NCBI GenBank assembly: GCA_002559145.1
Contig: NTXX01000081.1
Location: 26,299 to 61,567 of the forward strand
DNA: 35,269 nt
DNA from: Bacillus sp. AFS006103
Lineage (GTDB): Bacteria; Bacillota; Bacilli; Bacillales; Cytobacillaceae
Direction of reading: 5' to 3'
Every line of letters starts with the position of its first letter. The stretch's first letter is position 1. The notes under the pieces are model-generated. The model was not told the origin of the DNA and made no database searches. It saw only the letters and a program-made list of their open reading frames with translations. Made by a program: the position numbers and the translations under genes. Of this stretch, positions 17,112 through 25,730 are shown one piece after another.

Positions 17112-17140
17112 ACTTTACAGCAAGTTTAATTCCGAGTCAA
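17112..17140 (-). promoter_or_regulatory. Sigma-A promoter of the metY leader
   Basis: TTGACT (17135-17140) and TAAAGT (17112-17117) on the minus strand are 17 bp apart. The start point would be about 35 nt before the riboswitch. The -35 lies 10 bp after the yusD stop. Confidence 0.7.
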
Positions 17141-17149
17141 TAGCTTTGA

Positions 17150-17509
17150 TTAGAAGTTTCTTATTTTCGGAAAATTTTTCTGTGATTTTGTCAAATAAAA
17201 GATCGATTCTAGCAATAATGTGGTGCGGATGGGAGCGGAAATAGTTAATTGGCCGTTCCGTTCAAGAGTTCTAAGTCTTTCCTTTCCTTCAAGCAGCTGC
17301 TTGATCGCCTGAAGGTCACCACGTATTTCAGGAATCGTTTGTGTCCCTTCGTTATCATGAAGAATGAAAACTTCTCTATTCTTAATAACGAGCTGAATGG
17401 TTGTTAGTTCACTGACCAAATTGACTCGCAAATCGCCATGCTCCAGTAACGGCAGAATATGCCCTTGCTGTTTAATCGCTAATTGAAACGCTTTCACTAC
17501 TTCCTTCAT
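17150..17509 (-). CDS. yusD: YusD-like small protein, possible SCP2-like fold
   Basis: Soluble protein of 119 aa in the position of B. subtilis yusD (next to yusE); function unknown. Its pattern resembles sterol-carrier-protein-2-like domains: LTTIQLVIKNREVFIL strands, then IRGDLQAIKQLLEGKERL, then NGQLTISAPIRTTLLLESIFYL. That fold assignment is by eye and tentative. The ATG at 17509 follows GGAGTGG; the longer start at 17518 lies inside that site. It has no terminator of its own before the metY promoter. Confidence 0.7.
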   Translation of the reverse strand: MKEVVKAFQLAIKQQGHILPLLEHGDLRVNLVSELTTIQLVIKNREVFILHDNEGTQTIPEIRGDLQAIKQLLEGKERLRTLERNGQLTISAPIRTTLLLESIFYLTKSQKNFPKIRNF

Positions 17510-17661
17510 TTGCACCACTCCGGTCTCTTCTCTCTTCTATTAACTATACAGGAGCGGGTCATGAAAACCTTTATAAAGTAGTCGACAATTATCTGCTTTT
17601 GGGAGCGAAGTTAGGGGAGATTTCCCGAGAAATATGTCGGATCCTAAACTTTTCAAGACAT

Positions 17662-17690
17662 AAAAAAACAGATGCACGATGCGCATCTGC
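17662..17690 (-). terminator. Terminator of yusF-yusE
   Basis: On the minus strand CAGATGC pairs with GCATCTG, followed by seven T residues, directly after the yusE stop. Confidence 0.85.
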
Positions 17691-17691
17691 T

Positions 17692-18000
17692 TTAGGATAT
17701 ATACTGTTTTATTTTTTCAAGCAAAAACGGAACTGATTGGAAGGCATAGAGTGTCTCCTGTACCTTACCAGCATCGATAAATAGTAGACAGGGGACACTT
17801 TCAATTTCAAATTCATTAGCAAGGTCGGGGTGGAAGTTTAAGTTCATTTTGCCCATTTCAAGTTCTACCAGCTGCTCAATGACCTGGAGCATTTTTGAGG
17901 CTACCTGACAGGTCCCGCACATGGGCGTATAAAAATAAACTAATCCAGTTGCCTCTCGATCAAGAAAGGCTGTTAAATCGGTTCGATTCCATTCGATCAT
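17692..18000 (-). CDS. yusE: Thioredoxin-like protein YusE
   Basis: Thioredoxin-fold protein of 102 aa with the redox motif CGTC (Cys28, Cys31) in YFYTPMCGTCQ and the cis-Pro region SVPCLLFIDAGK. The extra Cys just after the cis-Pro is unusual for thioredoxin. There is no signal peptide, so it is a cytosolic thiol-disulfide protein; the partner is unknown. It starts 7 nt after yusF, with AAAGGA upstream. Confidence 0.9.
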   Translation of the reverse strand: MIEWNRTDLTAFLDREATGLVYFYTPMCGTCQVASKMLQVIEQLVELEMGKMNLNFHPDLANEFEIESVPCLLFIDAGKVQETLYAFQSVPFLLEKIKQYIS

Positions 18001-18007
18001 ATATCCT

Positions 18008-18364
18008 TTAACCCATTTCTAAAAATTCGGTATGAACATCGATATTGGCTCCAATGAGAACAGTCGCCAAATGGTGAACTGGCGCAGTAGCTACCTCACG
18101 ATACATCCGGTCAATATATAAATGTTCAGCTTGTGGAAATTCTCGTTTTAACTGTTTGCGAAGTTTCTCTCCTGAGAAGTCGGCATCGACAAGAATATAG
18201 ACATCCTTATTCTCGAGAAATTCAATCAATTCATCTAATTTTGTAATACTGATCGTACCATTGGTACAAATAATTTCTACTGGTTCCTTAACAATTCTTT
18301 TTACCTTATTTTTATCTGACTTTCCTTCGACAATAAGAACTTTGTCAACATACGAATCATTCAT
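18008..18364 (-). CDS. yusF: Toprim domain protein YusF
   Basis: Stand-alone Toprim-domain protein of 118 aa, related to the catalytic domain of RNase M5 and primases. The conserved Glu13 (LIVEGKSDK) and the DxD pair Asp60/Asp62 (ILVDADFSGEK) expected to bind Mg2+ are present. The reaction is unknown; a nucleic-acid role is inferred from the family. Two adjacent ATG codons exist (18367, 18364); the second is better spaced from AGGTGA. It forms an operon with yusE. Confidence 0.88.
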   Translation of the reverse strand: MNDSYVDKVLIVEGKSDKNKVKRIVKEPVEIICTNGTISITKLDELIEFLENKDVYILVDADFSGEKLRKQLKREFPQAEHLYIDRMYREVATAPVHHLATVLIGANIDVHTEFLEMG

Positions 18365-18521
18365 CATTCATCACCTGTATTAGAAGTTGTTTATGTTAAC
18401 ATATTCTAAAATATTGATTACGTGTGCCTTCTTCTGCCTATGTTAACTTTATCATTATTGTCATTTTAAGAATAGGAATTTGCCTGCAAGTTTCGCAGGA
18501 TAAACGCCTAAATAACACTCG

Positions 18522-18761
18522 TTAACACCAGCCTCCATCATCACAATCCGTATATTTAGCATCTGTACCTTCCGTTGTCGTAACATGTTGATAGATTTTT
18601 TGCTGCTCCACTTCAAAATGATGCTCTAATTCCACTTGCATGTGATCGGAGAGTTTCATTTTTCCAATTGGCGTATTATCAAGAAACAGTTCCATTTCTC
18701 CATTTTTCATTTTCCCAATGACTCGGTCAGTAACATCTACTCTATGCTGCTTTAACGTCAT
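18522..18761 (-). CDS. yusG: YusG family small protein
   Basis: Uncharacterised protein of 79 aa matching B. subtilis YusG in position (between yusF and gcvH), size and C-terminal pattern (DAKYTDCDDGGW). The visible core is VTDRVIGKMKNGEMELFLDN followed by PIGKM. It ends in Cys, with two Cys in the last nine residues. The ATG at 18761 follows GAGGGTGG; the longer frame upstream runs into the gcvH terminator and is not used. A small hairpin (CCTGC/GCAGG near 18482-18500) follows without a good T run. Confidence 0.82.
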   Translation of the reverse strand: MTLKQHRVDVTDRVIGKMKNGEMELFLDNTPIGKMKLSDHMQVELEHHFEVEQQKIYQHVTTTEGTDAKYTDCDDGGWC

Positions 18762-18832
18762 GTTCCCACCCTCTTCAATATATTTATTATAAGTTTCCCT
18801 AAAATAGTAGAAGAAAAAGTGGGAAAATAAGA

Positions 18833-18855
18833 GAAAAAGCACCTTGACAAGGTGC
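18833..18855 (-). terminator. Terminator of gcvH
   Basis: On the minus strand GCACCTT pairs with AAGGTGC (loop GTC), followed by TTTTT, directly after the gcvH stop. Confidence 0.88.
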
Positions 18856-18868
18856 CTTTCCGAATTCA

Positions 18869-19252
18869 TTAGTCTTCTTTTGTCATTTCTTCATATTGTT
18901 CAGCTGTCATTAGTTTATCAAGCTCGCTACTGTCAGTTAATTCAACAACAATCATCCATGCTTTTTCGTATGGTGATTCGTTGACAAATTCAGGGCTGTC
19001 ACTTAAGTCTTCATTGACTTCCACAACTTTACCGCTGACAGGTGCATAAAGTTCAGAAACAGTTTTTACTGATTCTACACTACCAAATGGTTCGTCAGCT
19101 TTTAGTTCATCGCCCACTTCTGGAAGCTCAACAAAAACGATATCTCCTAATTCATGCTGTGCAAAAGCAGTAATCCCTACGCGGACCTTTTCCCCTTCAA
19201 CCTTTACCCACTCATGTTCTTCTGAATAACGTAATTCCTTTGGTGTACTCAT
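18869..19252 (-). CDS. gcvH: Glycine cleavage system H protein
   Basis: Lipoyl carrier protein of 127 aa. It shuttles the aminomethyl group in glycine cleavage and, in Bacillus, is the entry point for octanoyl and lipoyl transfer to other complexes. The lipoylation lysine is Lys63 in ESVKTVSELYAP; the conserved GITAFAQHELGDIVFVELP is intact. The start ATG has GGAGGG about 10 nt upstream. The other glycine cleavage genes are not in the window, as is usual for Bacillus. LipA, encoded at 152-1069, completes the cofactor on this protein. Confidence 0.97.
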   Translation of the reverse strand: MSTPKELRYSEEHEWVKVEGEKVRVGITAFAQHELGDIVFVELPEVGDELKADEPFGSVESVKTVSELYAPVSGKVVEVNEDLSDSPEFVNESPYEKAWMIVVELTDSSELDKLMTAEQYEEMTKED

Positions 19253-19334
19253 CTTCTAAATCCCTCCATTATTTTTTCTAAAAAATCTATCATCGAAATA
19301 AATCGATTTCCATAAGTAATGATGAAGAAGCGGC

Positions 19335-19691
19335 TTAACGCCACATTTTTTGAAACTCCTCTTCTTTAAAGCCAACAGTGACACGCTCACCATCCGTTAA
19401 AATCGGACGTTTGATTAACATGCCATCGGAAGCAAGTAACTCTAGCAGCTCTTCATCTGTAGCAGACTTCATTTTATCCTTTATACCTAATTCACGGTAT
19501 TTCATACCGCTTGTATTAAAGAATTTTTTTAATTCGAGTCCACTTTTTTGATAAAAATCCTTCAGCTCCTCACGACTTGGAGGATGTTCCACAATATGTA
19601 CTTCTTCATAGGAAAGATGATGGGCATCCAGCCATTTCTTCGCGTTTCGACAAGTGCCGCATTTTGGATACCAGTAAAACGTCAGAGACAT
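19335..19691 (-). CDS. yusI: Spx/ArsC family protein YusI
   Basis: ArsC/Spx-like thioredoxin-fold protein, 118 aa, with CxxC Cys11/Cys14 in FYWYPKCGTCRNAKKWL and the RPILTDGERVTVGF segment of the family. It lacks evident Spx RNA-polymerase-binding features; a redox or arsenate-reductase-like role is possible but not shown. The ATG at 19691 is preferred over 19715 by family N-terminus and the GGCGGTGA upstream. It lies between gcvH and fadE as in B. subtilis. Confidence 0.88.
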   Translation of the reverse strand: MSLTFYWYPKCGTCRNAKKWLDAHHLSYEEVHIVEHPPSREELKDFYQKSGLELKKFFNTSGMKYRELGIKDKMKSATDEELLELLASDGMLIKRPILTDGERVTVGFKEEEFQKMWR

Positions 19692-19837
19692 CAATTTCAC
19701 CGCCCTTTCCCGCAAAAATCATTGACTTATCTTTCGTCACTTGAATATTATCATAACGTTTTTCAAAATCCTAATGCAAAAAATATGTTCAATATAATAA
19801 AATTCGACTAATTTTTTAAAATTCCTTCCTTTTCTAA

Positions 19838-19874
19838 TATAAAATTTAAACTCCCTTCCGAGTTGGAAGGGAGC
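19838..19874 (-). terminator. Terminator of the fadNAE operon
   Basis: On the minus strand CTCCCTTCC pairs with GGAAGGGAG, followed by TTTAAATTTTA, immediately after the fadE stop. Confidence 0.82.
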
Positions 19875-19882
19875 CCTGTTAA

Positions 19883-21667
19883 TTAAACAATATAGCGCTC
19901 AGCATCGATAATAACATCGGCGGCTTCACGTTTTTTCGCAATCACATTAATTGGGGTATGACGGGTAAATTTACGAAGCGAGGACAACATCATTCGGAGC
20001 GTATCCCCTTGTTCAACCGCCACTAAAGTTTCTTTTGCAATCGCCTCAAGTTCATTGAAGGCTTCCTGGCAGTAGATTTGTGTATATAGAAGCTTTTGCT
20101 TGTTCTTATCTAAACCGGTTTTTGCAATCGCCTTTTCCGTACGTAATACAACGGATTCCATTGCATAGACGTTTGAAATTAGGTCGGCGATATTGGCTAA
20201 AACTTCTTGCTCTTTTTCAAGCGCTTTGCCAAATTTTTGGGCAGCTAAACCTGCGGATAGGAGCGCAATTTTCTTCGCATTTCTGACAAGATATCTTTCC
20301 TGCGCAAGCGGCTCATCACCAGGCTCTTCCGGCATTAACATCATTAATTCCTCTTGCAACGCCATCGCCTTTTGGAATAATGGAAGCTCACCCTTGAAGG
20401 CTTTTTTCAATAAGGTGCCTGGCACCAGCAGGCGGTTAATTTCATTCGTTCCTTCAAAAATACGTTGAATTCGCGCATCACGGTACGCTCTTTCAATTGG
20501 ATATTCCTGCATGAAGCCATATCCGCCATGAATTTGGACACCTTCATCTGTTACATGGGCTAATACTTCACTGGCGAAGAATTTATTAAGTGAACATTCA
20601 ATCGCATATTCGGCAATCGAATTTGCCACTAATTTAATATCCTTTTCTTGCTCAGTTGTCAGCTTGCCTTGGTTTTCTTCGTACAGGCCAATCGTACGGT
20701 AGACGGAGCTTTCCGCCGCATAAATTTCAGAAGCAAGCGTACCGAATTTTTCTTTTGTTAAATTAAATTGTGAGATTGGTGTTTTAAATTGCTGACGGCC
20801 ATTTGCATATTTAACCGTTAATTCAAATGCCTTCTTGGAACCGCCTACACTTCCAACCGCTAACTTATACCGACCAATATTGAGGATGTTAAAGGCAATC
20901 ACATGACCTTTACCAATTTCCCCTAGTAAATTTTCGACAGGAACAGGAACATCCTCTAAAATAAGTGTCCGAGTGGAAGAACTCTTTATACCCATTTTCT
21001 TCTCTTCCGCGCCGGTAGAAACGCCAGGGAAATCCCGGTCAACGATGAATGCGGTAAATTGCTCGCCATCAATCTTGGCATATACAACAAATACATCAGC
21101 AAAACCGGCATTGGTGATCCATTGTTTTTCCCCGTTTAAGATATAATGAGTTCCTGCAGCATTTAATCTCGCGGTTGTTCTAGCACCAAGAGCATCAGAT
21201 CCCGAGCCGGGTTCTGTTAAGGCATACGCAGCTAGTTTCTCACCTGAAGCAAGGGCCGGTAAATATCTGCGTTTTTGGTCTTCATTCCCGAATAACACGA
21301 TTGGGAGAGAACCGATACCCACGTGTGCACCATGTGAAAGGGAGAATCCTCCACCAGCTGCCATTTTCTCAGTAAGAAGTGAGGAAGTGACTTTATCTAA
21401 GGCTAAGCCGTCATATTCCTCCGGTATATCCACTGCTAAGAGACCCAACTCTCCTGCCTTCTTAAGAAGTTTTACCGTCCGGTCGAACTCATGGTTTTCT
21501 AAATGTTCCAGCTGCGGAACTACTTCTTTTTCCACAAAGTCTTCTGCGGTTTTCGCAATCATCAAATGCTCTTCGGTAAAATCCTCCGGTGTAAACAGTC
21601 TTTCATAGGAAATATCCTCAATTAAAAAGCTTCCGCCTTTAATGATTTTTTCGGTTTGGTTTGTCAT
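19883..21667 (-). CDS. fadE: Acyl-CoA dehydrogenase FadE
   Basis: FAD-dependent acyl-CoA dehydrogenase of 594 aa, first oxidative step of fatty-acid beta-oxidation. ACAD blocks are AYALTEPGSGSDALGARTTA (FAD/substrate), EKQWITNAGFADVFVVYAKI, and IQRIFEGTNEINRLLVPG, containing the family's catalytic-region Glu. It is longer than the about 380-aa core because of an extra helical C-terminal region (about 420-594), as in YusJ. The ATG follows AGGAGG. It is the last gene of fadN-fadA-fadE, 87 nt after fadA. Confidence 0.95.
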   Translation of the reverse strand: MTNQTEKIIKGGSFLIEDISYERLFTPEDFTEEHLMIAKTAEDFVEKEVVPQLEHLENHEFDRTVKLLKKAGELGLLAVDIPEEYDGLALDKVTSSLLTEKMAAGGGFSLSHGAHVGIGSLPIVLFGNEDQKRRYLPALASGEKLAAYALTEPGSGSDALGARTTARLNAAGTHYILNGEKQWITNAGFADVFVVYAKIDGEQFTAFIVDRDFPGVSTGAEEKKMGIKSSSTRTLILEDVPVPVENLLGEIGKGHVIAFNILNIGRYKLAVGSVGGSKKAFELTVKYANGRQQFKTPISQFNLTKEKFGTLASEIYAAESSVYRTIGLYEENQGKLTTEQEKDIKLVANSIAEYAIECSLNKFFASEVLAHVTDEGVQIHGGYGFMQEYPIERAYRDARIQRIFEGTNEINRLLVPGTLLKKAFKGELPLFQKAMALQEELMMLMPEEPGDEPLAQERYLVRNAKKIALLSAGLAAQKFGKALEKEQEVLANIADLISNVYAMESVVLRTEKAIAKTGLDKNKQKLLYTQIYCQEAFNELEAIAKETLVAVEQGDTLRMMLSSLRKFTRHTPINVIAKKREAADVIIDAERYIV

Positions 21668-21754
21668 TATTAATTCCTCCTAATCATTGATTAGATGGGG
21701 GCATCTAGCCGCCCCCTTGTAACAGGTATATGTCTAAGGGCAGCCCAAAATGAT

Positions 21755-22930
21755 TTAGAGTAGTTCAAAGACTCCAGCTGCACCCATGCCGCCGCCGATA
21801 CACATGGTAACAACTCCAAATTGTTGGTTGCGGCGTTTTAATTCGTGGATTAGCGTGAGTGTGAGTTTAGCACCTGTACATCCAAGCGGATGTCCTAAGG
21901 CAATGGCACCGCCATTTACGTTGACGATTTCTTCGTTTAGGCCCAGTTCACGGATAACTTGCAACGATTGTGACGCGAAAGCTTCATTTAATTCGAACAG
22001 GTTAATATCAGATAGCTCTAGACCAGCAAGTTTGACGGCTTTTGGAATCGCGACAACCGGTCCAACCCCCATAATTTCAGGAGGAACACCGCCAACGGCA
22101 AACGATCGGAACTTTGCTAACGGCTTAAGGCCGAGTGCTTCTGCCTTTTCACGGTCCATCACCATTAATGCTGCTGCGCCGTCACTTGTTTGTGAGGCAT
22201 TACCCGCCGTTACGGTGCCTGACACCGAGAAGGCTGGGCGGAGTTTGCCAAGGGTTTGCAGATTTGTATCCGGACGAACCCCTTCATCCATTGAAAATTG
22301 AATCGCTTTTTCAACAAGCTTATTGTCATTATCGACTGTCCTGATTGTCACATCGACAGGAACAATTTCATCAACAAATTTCCCTTCGGCAATCGCTTGT
22401 GCTGCCTTTTGATGACTTCTTACCGCGAAAGCATCTTGATCCTCACGGGAAATCCCATATTTCATGGCCACTTGCTCGGCGGTGTGCCCCATGCCCATAT
22501 AATATTGCGGGGCTGTTTCTGCCAGTTTGATATTTGGACGGACCACATGCCCCATCATTGGAATCATACTCATCGATTCGGCACCGCCAGCGATTGCTGT
22601 ATCCGTATGCCCTAGCATGATTCCCTGGGCTGCATATGCAATTGCCTGTAGTCCTGAAGAACAAAAACGATTGACTGTGATCGCAGGGACCGTATAAGGG
22701 AGTCCTGCTAATGCCCCAATATTGCGGGCCATATTGTTGCCTTGTTCTGCTTCAGGCATCGCACAACCAATGATTAAATCATCGATATTCCCTTCATAGT
22801 TTCCAGCACGCTTTAATGTTTCCTTTACCACCAATGCTCCCAAATCATCCGGGCGAACATGGGCAAGCGTACCTTTCTTCGCTTTACCTACCGGGGTCCT
22901 GGCTCCGGCCACGATTACCGCTTCTCTCAT
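21755..22930 (-). CDS. fadA: Acetyl-CoA acyltransferase (thiolase) FadA
   Basis: Degradative 3-ketoacyl-CoA thiolase, 391 aa. The catalytic triad is present: Cys90 (NRFCSSGLQA), His347 (GGAIALGHPLGCTGA) and Cys377 (TMCIGGGMG). It cleaves 3-ketoacyl-CoA to acetyl-CoA and a shortened acyl-CoA, probably in a complex with FadN. It is the middle gene of the fad operon, 73 nt after fadN. Confidence 0.96.
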   Translation of the reverse strand: MREAVIVAGARTPVGKAKKGTLAHVRPDDLGALVVKETLKRAGNYEGNIDDLIIGCAMPEAEQGNNMARNIGALAGLPYTVPAITVNRFCSSGLQAIAYAAQGIMLGHTDTAIAGGAESMSMIPMMGHVVRPNIKLAETAPQYYMGMGHTAEQVAMKYGISREDQDAFAVRSHQKAAQAIAEGKFVDEIVPVDVTIRTVDNDNKLVEKAIQFSMDEGVRPDTNLQTLGKLRPAFSVSGTVTAGNASQTSDGAAALMVMDREKAEALGLKPLAKFRSFAVGGVPPEIMGVGPVVAIPKAVKLAGLELSDINLFELNEAFASQSLQVIRELGLNEEIVNVNGGAIALGHPLGCTGAKLTLTLIHELKRRNQQFGVVTMCIGGGMGAAGVFELL

Positions 22931-23003
22931 GTAAATCCCTCGCTTTCTATCAAATTATTAATCTATTTTTCTGGTCGGGCTCATTTGGGTTAAGCCTGTA
23001 AAG

Positions 23004-25391
23004 TTAGTTTCTTAACGGTTTCCCCTTCACAAGCATATGCTGCATGCGCTGCTGGGATTTTGGCTCCGAAATAAGGCTTAAGAATGCTTGCCTTTCGAGA
23101 TCCAATAAATATTGCTCATCTACTTCCGTACCAAACGGCACCTTACCGCCGGCTATGACATAGGCAATTTTTTTCGCAATTTTTAAATCATGTTCTGAAA
23201 TATACCCTGATAGTCGCATTGCTTCAGCACCGAGTAACAAGGTCGCATAACCCGTTTCACCAACGACTGGAACTTTGCGGCGAACCTTTGCTTTATAGCC
23301 TTTTTCATGTAACGCGAGGACAGTCTGCTTTGCATCATAAAGGAGATGATCGTTATTGAAGCTGATTCCATCAGACTTACTTAAGAAATTATTTTCACGT
23401 GCTTCTTCAGCAGATGTGGATACTTTTGCGGTTGCAATCGTTTCAAACACTTTATTGGCGATCGTTTGCAGATCAAACGGTATCCCGTTTGGAAGGTTTT
23501 CTAAGTGCTTCATATAAAGCTCTTTGTTTCCGCCTCCGCCTGGCAGTAAACCGACACCCACTTCGACTAGACCCATATAAGTTTCTGCTGATGCCTGAAT
23601 ATGTGCAGCAGGCAGACAAACCTCAGCACCGCCGCCAAGTGTCATTCCAAATGGAGCAGCAACAACCGGCTTAGGGCTGTATTTCACTTTCAACAGCGCA
23701 CTATGAAGGTGGCGGACAATCATATCTAGCTCATAAATATTGTCATCCTGAACTTCCATTAACATCATCGCTAGGTTCGCACCGACACAGAAGTTCTTTC
23801 CTTGATTGCCGATGACAAGTCCCTTATAGTTTTTTTCTACTTCTTCGACCGCATAGTTAATCATTTGAACGATATCGAGTCCAATCGCATTATTTGGTGA
23901 ATGGAATTCTAGCAGTGCCACGCCATCACCGATATCAATCAGACTTGCCCCACTGTTCTTTTTAATAACCCCTTTTTGGTTCTTGATTTTTTTAAGATCG
24001 AGCGCCTTCGGATTAAATTCAACCAATCGATATTGGCCGTTATCATAATAAAACAGCTCACCATTTTCTTCTAAATAAAAGGAGGAATGTCCTTTTTCAA
24101 GCATTTCCGTTACCCATGCAGGAACTTCAAGGCCTGCTTCCTTCATCTTCGCAACGGACTTTTCAACGCCAATTGCATCCCATGTTTCAAATGGGCCTGT
24201 TTCCCAGCCAAAGCCCCATTTCATCGCACGGTCGATGGATACAATATCATCAGCAATCTCGCCTAATAGCTGGGCAGAGTAGACAAGCGACTGGGCCATT
24301 GTATTCCATAAGAATTGTCCGGCCCGATCGTCGGCATATACAAGCGCTTTCAATTTATTGGCAGTTCCTTTTTCCTGTTTGCTAAGTTCAACTGCAGGTG
24401 TGGACAGCTTTTTACGAGGTCCATATTCTAATGTCACAGGATCGAGTTCAAGAATTTCCTTCCCTTTTTTCAAAAAGAAGCCCTGACCTGATTTACTGCC
24501 AAGCCAGCCTTTTTCAACCATTGCTTTCAAAAAGGCAGGGATTTCAAAAACTTCCTTTTCTTTGCCTTCGACTTTTTCATAGACGTTATTAGCGACATGA
24601 TAGAAGGTATCCAATCCAACCACGTCAAGGGTACGGAAGGTTGCGCTTTTTGCGCGGCCAATTAACGGTCCTGTAATCGAGTCAACTTCACCGACACTTA
24701 AGCCTGCCTTCAACATTTCCTGTACAGTAACGAGGAGACCGTAAGTTCCGATCCGGTTAGCGATAAAGTTTGGCGTATCCTTCGCCACAACCACACCTTT
24801 GCCTAACACATCCTCACCGAAAGTTTTCATGAATGAAAGGACTTCCGGCGCCGTATATTGAGTAGGAATCACCTCAAGTAATTTCAGATATCGCGGCGGG
24901 TTAAAGAAGTGTGTGCCAAGGAAATGCTTTTGGAAATCTTCAGAACGCCCTTCGACCATTGCTTCGACTGAGATTCCTGATGTATTTGAACTGATAATGC
25001 TGCCTGGTTTGCGGTATTGATCAACCTTTTCAAACACCTGTTTCTTAACGTTGAGGTTCTCTACGACTACTTCAATAACCCAGTCTACGTCTTTCAGTTT
25101 GATTAAATCGTCTTCCAGATTGCCAGCTTCAATCAATGCTAAATTCTTTTTCACTGCGAGCGGGGCTGGTTTTTGCTTTAATAATTTTTGAATGGACATC
25201 ACACTCATGCGATTGCGAACTTGTTTATCTTGTAATGTCAGACCTTTTGCTTCTTCTTCTTTTGTAAGTTCTCGTGGCACAATATCCAATAATAGTGTTG
25301 GGATGCCGATATTTGCTAGGTGGGCAGCAATTCCTGACCCCATAACTCCGGATCCTAGGACAGCTGCTTTTTTAATTAATTGGTTCAACAT
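23004..25391 (-). CDS. fadN: 3-hydroxyacyl-CoA dehydrogenase / enoyl-CoA hydratase FadN
   Basis: Bifunctional beta-oxidation enzyme, 795 aa. The N-terminal NAD-binding domain has GSGVMGSG (GxGxxG at residues 13-18), then HFFNPPRYLKLLEVIP of the hydroxyacyl-CoA dehydrogenase and its C-terminal domains. From about residue 480 there is a crotonase domain with NFCVGANLAMM and GMTLGGGAEVCLPAAH (oxyanion-hole loops) and a likely catalytic Glu in GLVEVGVGLLPGGG. The domain order (dehydrogenase first) is that of FadN, opposite to E. coli FadB. The ATG at 25391 has GGGGGAGA upstream; the longer frame to 25424 reads into the FadR operator and is rejected. It is first in the operon. Confidence 0.96.
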   Translation of the reverse strand: MLNQLIKKAAVLGSGVMGSGIAAHLANIGIPTLLLDIVPRELTKEEEAKGLTLQDKQVRNRMSVMSIQKLLKQKPAPLAVKKNLALIEAGNLEDDLIKLKDVDWVIEVVVENLNVKKQVFEKVDQYRKPGSIISSNTSGISVEAMVEGRSEDFQKHFLGTHFFNPPRYLKLLEVIPTQYTAPEVLSFMKTFGEDVLGKGVVVAKDTPNFIANRIGTYGLLVTVQEMLKAGLSVGEVDSITGPLIGRAKSATFRTLDVVGLDTFYHVANNVYEKVEGKEKEVFEIPAFLKAMVEKGWLGSKSGQGFFLKKGKEILELDPVTLEYGPRKKLSTPAVELSKQEKGTANKLKALVYADDRAGQFLWNTMAQSLVYSAQLLGEIADDIVSIDRAMKWGFGWETGPFETWDAIGVEKSVAKMKEAGLEVPAWVTEMLEKGHSSFYLEENGELFYYDNGQYRLVEFNPKALDLKKIKNQKGVIKKNSGASLIDIGDGVALLEFHSPNNAIGLDIVQMINYAVEEVEKNYKGLVIGNQGKNFCVGANLAMMLMEVQDDNIYELDMIVRHLHSALLKVKYSPKPVVAAPFGMTLGGGAEVCLPAAHIQASAETYMGLVEVGVGLLPGGGGNKELYMKHLENLPNGIPFDLQTIANKVFETIATAKVSTSAEEARENNFLSKSDGISFNNDHLLYDAKQTVLALHEKGYKAKVRRKVPVVGETGYATLLLGAEAMRLSGYISEHDLKIAKKIAYVIAGGKVPFGTEVDEQYLLDLERQAFLSLISEPKSQQRMQHMLVKGKPLRN

Positions 25392-25409
25392 TGTCTCCCC
25401 CTTCGAATT

Positions 25410-25427
25410 TGAATGAATACTCATTCA
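25410..25427. promoter_or_regulatory. FadR operator of fadNAE
   Basis: TGAATGAATACTCATTCA fits the Bacillus FadR consensus TGAATGANTANTCATTCA at every defined position. It lies about 20 nt before the fadN start codon and downstream of the candidate promoter. A half-site (TGAATGA) recurs at 25454-25460. Repression released by long-chain acyl-CoA is expected. Confidence 0.9.
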
Positions 25428-25475
25428 TTTTTTAGTCAAAAAAAATTCACAATTGAATGAGTCTCGTTACTAACT

Positions 25476-25504
25476 ACTATAGAATATTTAGAAAATTTGT
25501 GCAA
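25476..25504 (-). promoter_or_regulatory. Candidate sigma-A promoter of fadNAE
   Basis: On the minus strand TTGCAC (25499-25504) and TATAGT (25476-25481) are 17 bp apart. Transcription would start near 25469, placing the FadR box about 40-60 nt into the leader. Confidence 0.65.
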
Positions 25505-25595
25505 TGATTAACTGTGGAATTTTTAAATTTTTTCGAAAAATAAATTTTTAAATATTTATCTTTAAAAGGGCATCCTATTTCTTGAGGTGATAACA

Positions 25596-25727
25596 ATGGC
25601 TAAAATGAAAAAGGACCCTTCCAAAGCAGGGGTCAGTGCGGCAAGTGTAAAAGGCAATGGCGGGCCGGGCAATGAGGAAGCTCACGTTGATAAAAAAAAC
25701 AGCCAGAATAACCAATTTAAAAGATAA
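25596..25727 (+). CDS. yuzL: YuzL family small protein
   Basis: Protein of 43 aa beginning MAKMKKDPSKAGVSAASVKG and ending NNQFKR; small, basic, hydrophilic and Gly/Asn-rich. It matches the YuzL-like family by N-terminal sequence and by position between fadN and yusN. Function unknown; its composition resembles minor small acid-soluble spore proteins, which is only an inference. The ATG has TTGAGGTG about 7 nt upstream. A structured repeat starts about 4 nt after its stop codon. Confidence 0.85.
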   Translation: MAKMKKDPSKAGVSAASVKGNGGPGNEEAHVDKKNSQNNQFKR

Positions 25728-25730
25728 GAA

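Noticed and set aside
18390..18450. Two TGTTAAC palindromes upstream of yusF
   Set aside because: AT-rich, short and without an accompanying promoter pattern; chance occurrence is likely.
21786..22301. 171-codon plus-strand frame inside fadA
   Set aside because: It is antisense to a thiolase with all catalytic residues, has no binding site and its composition is that of a shadow frame.
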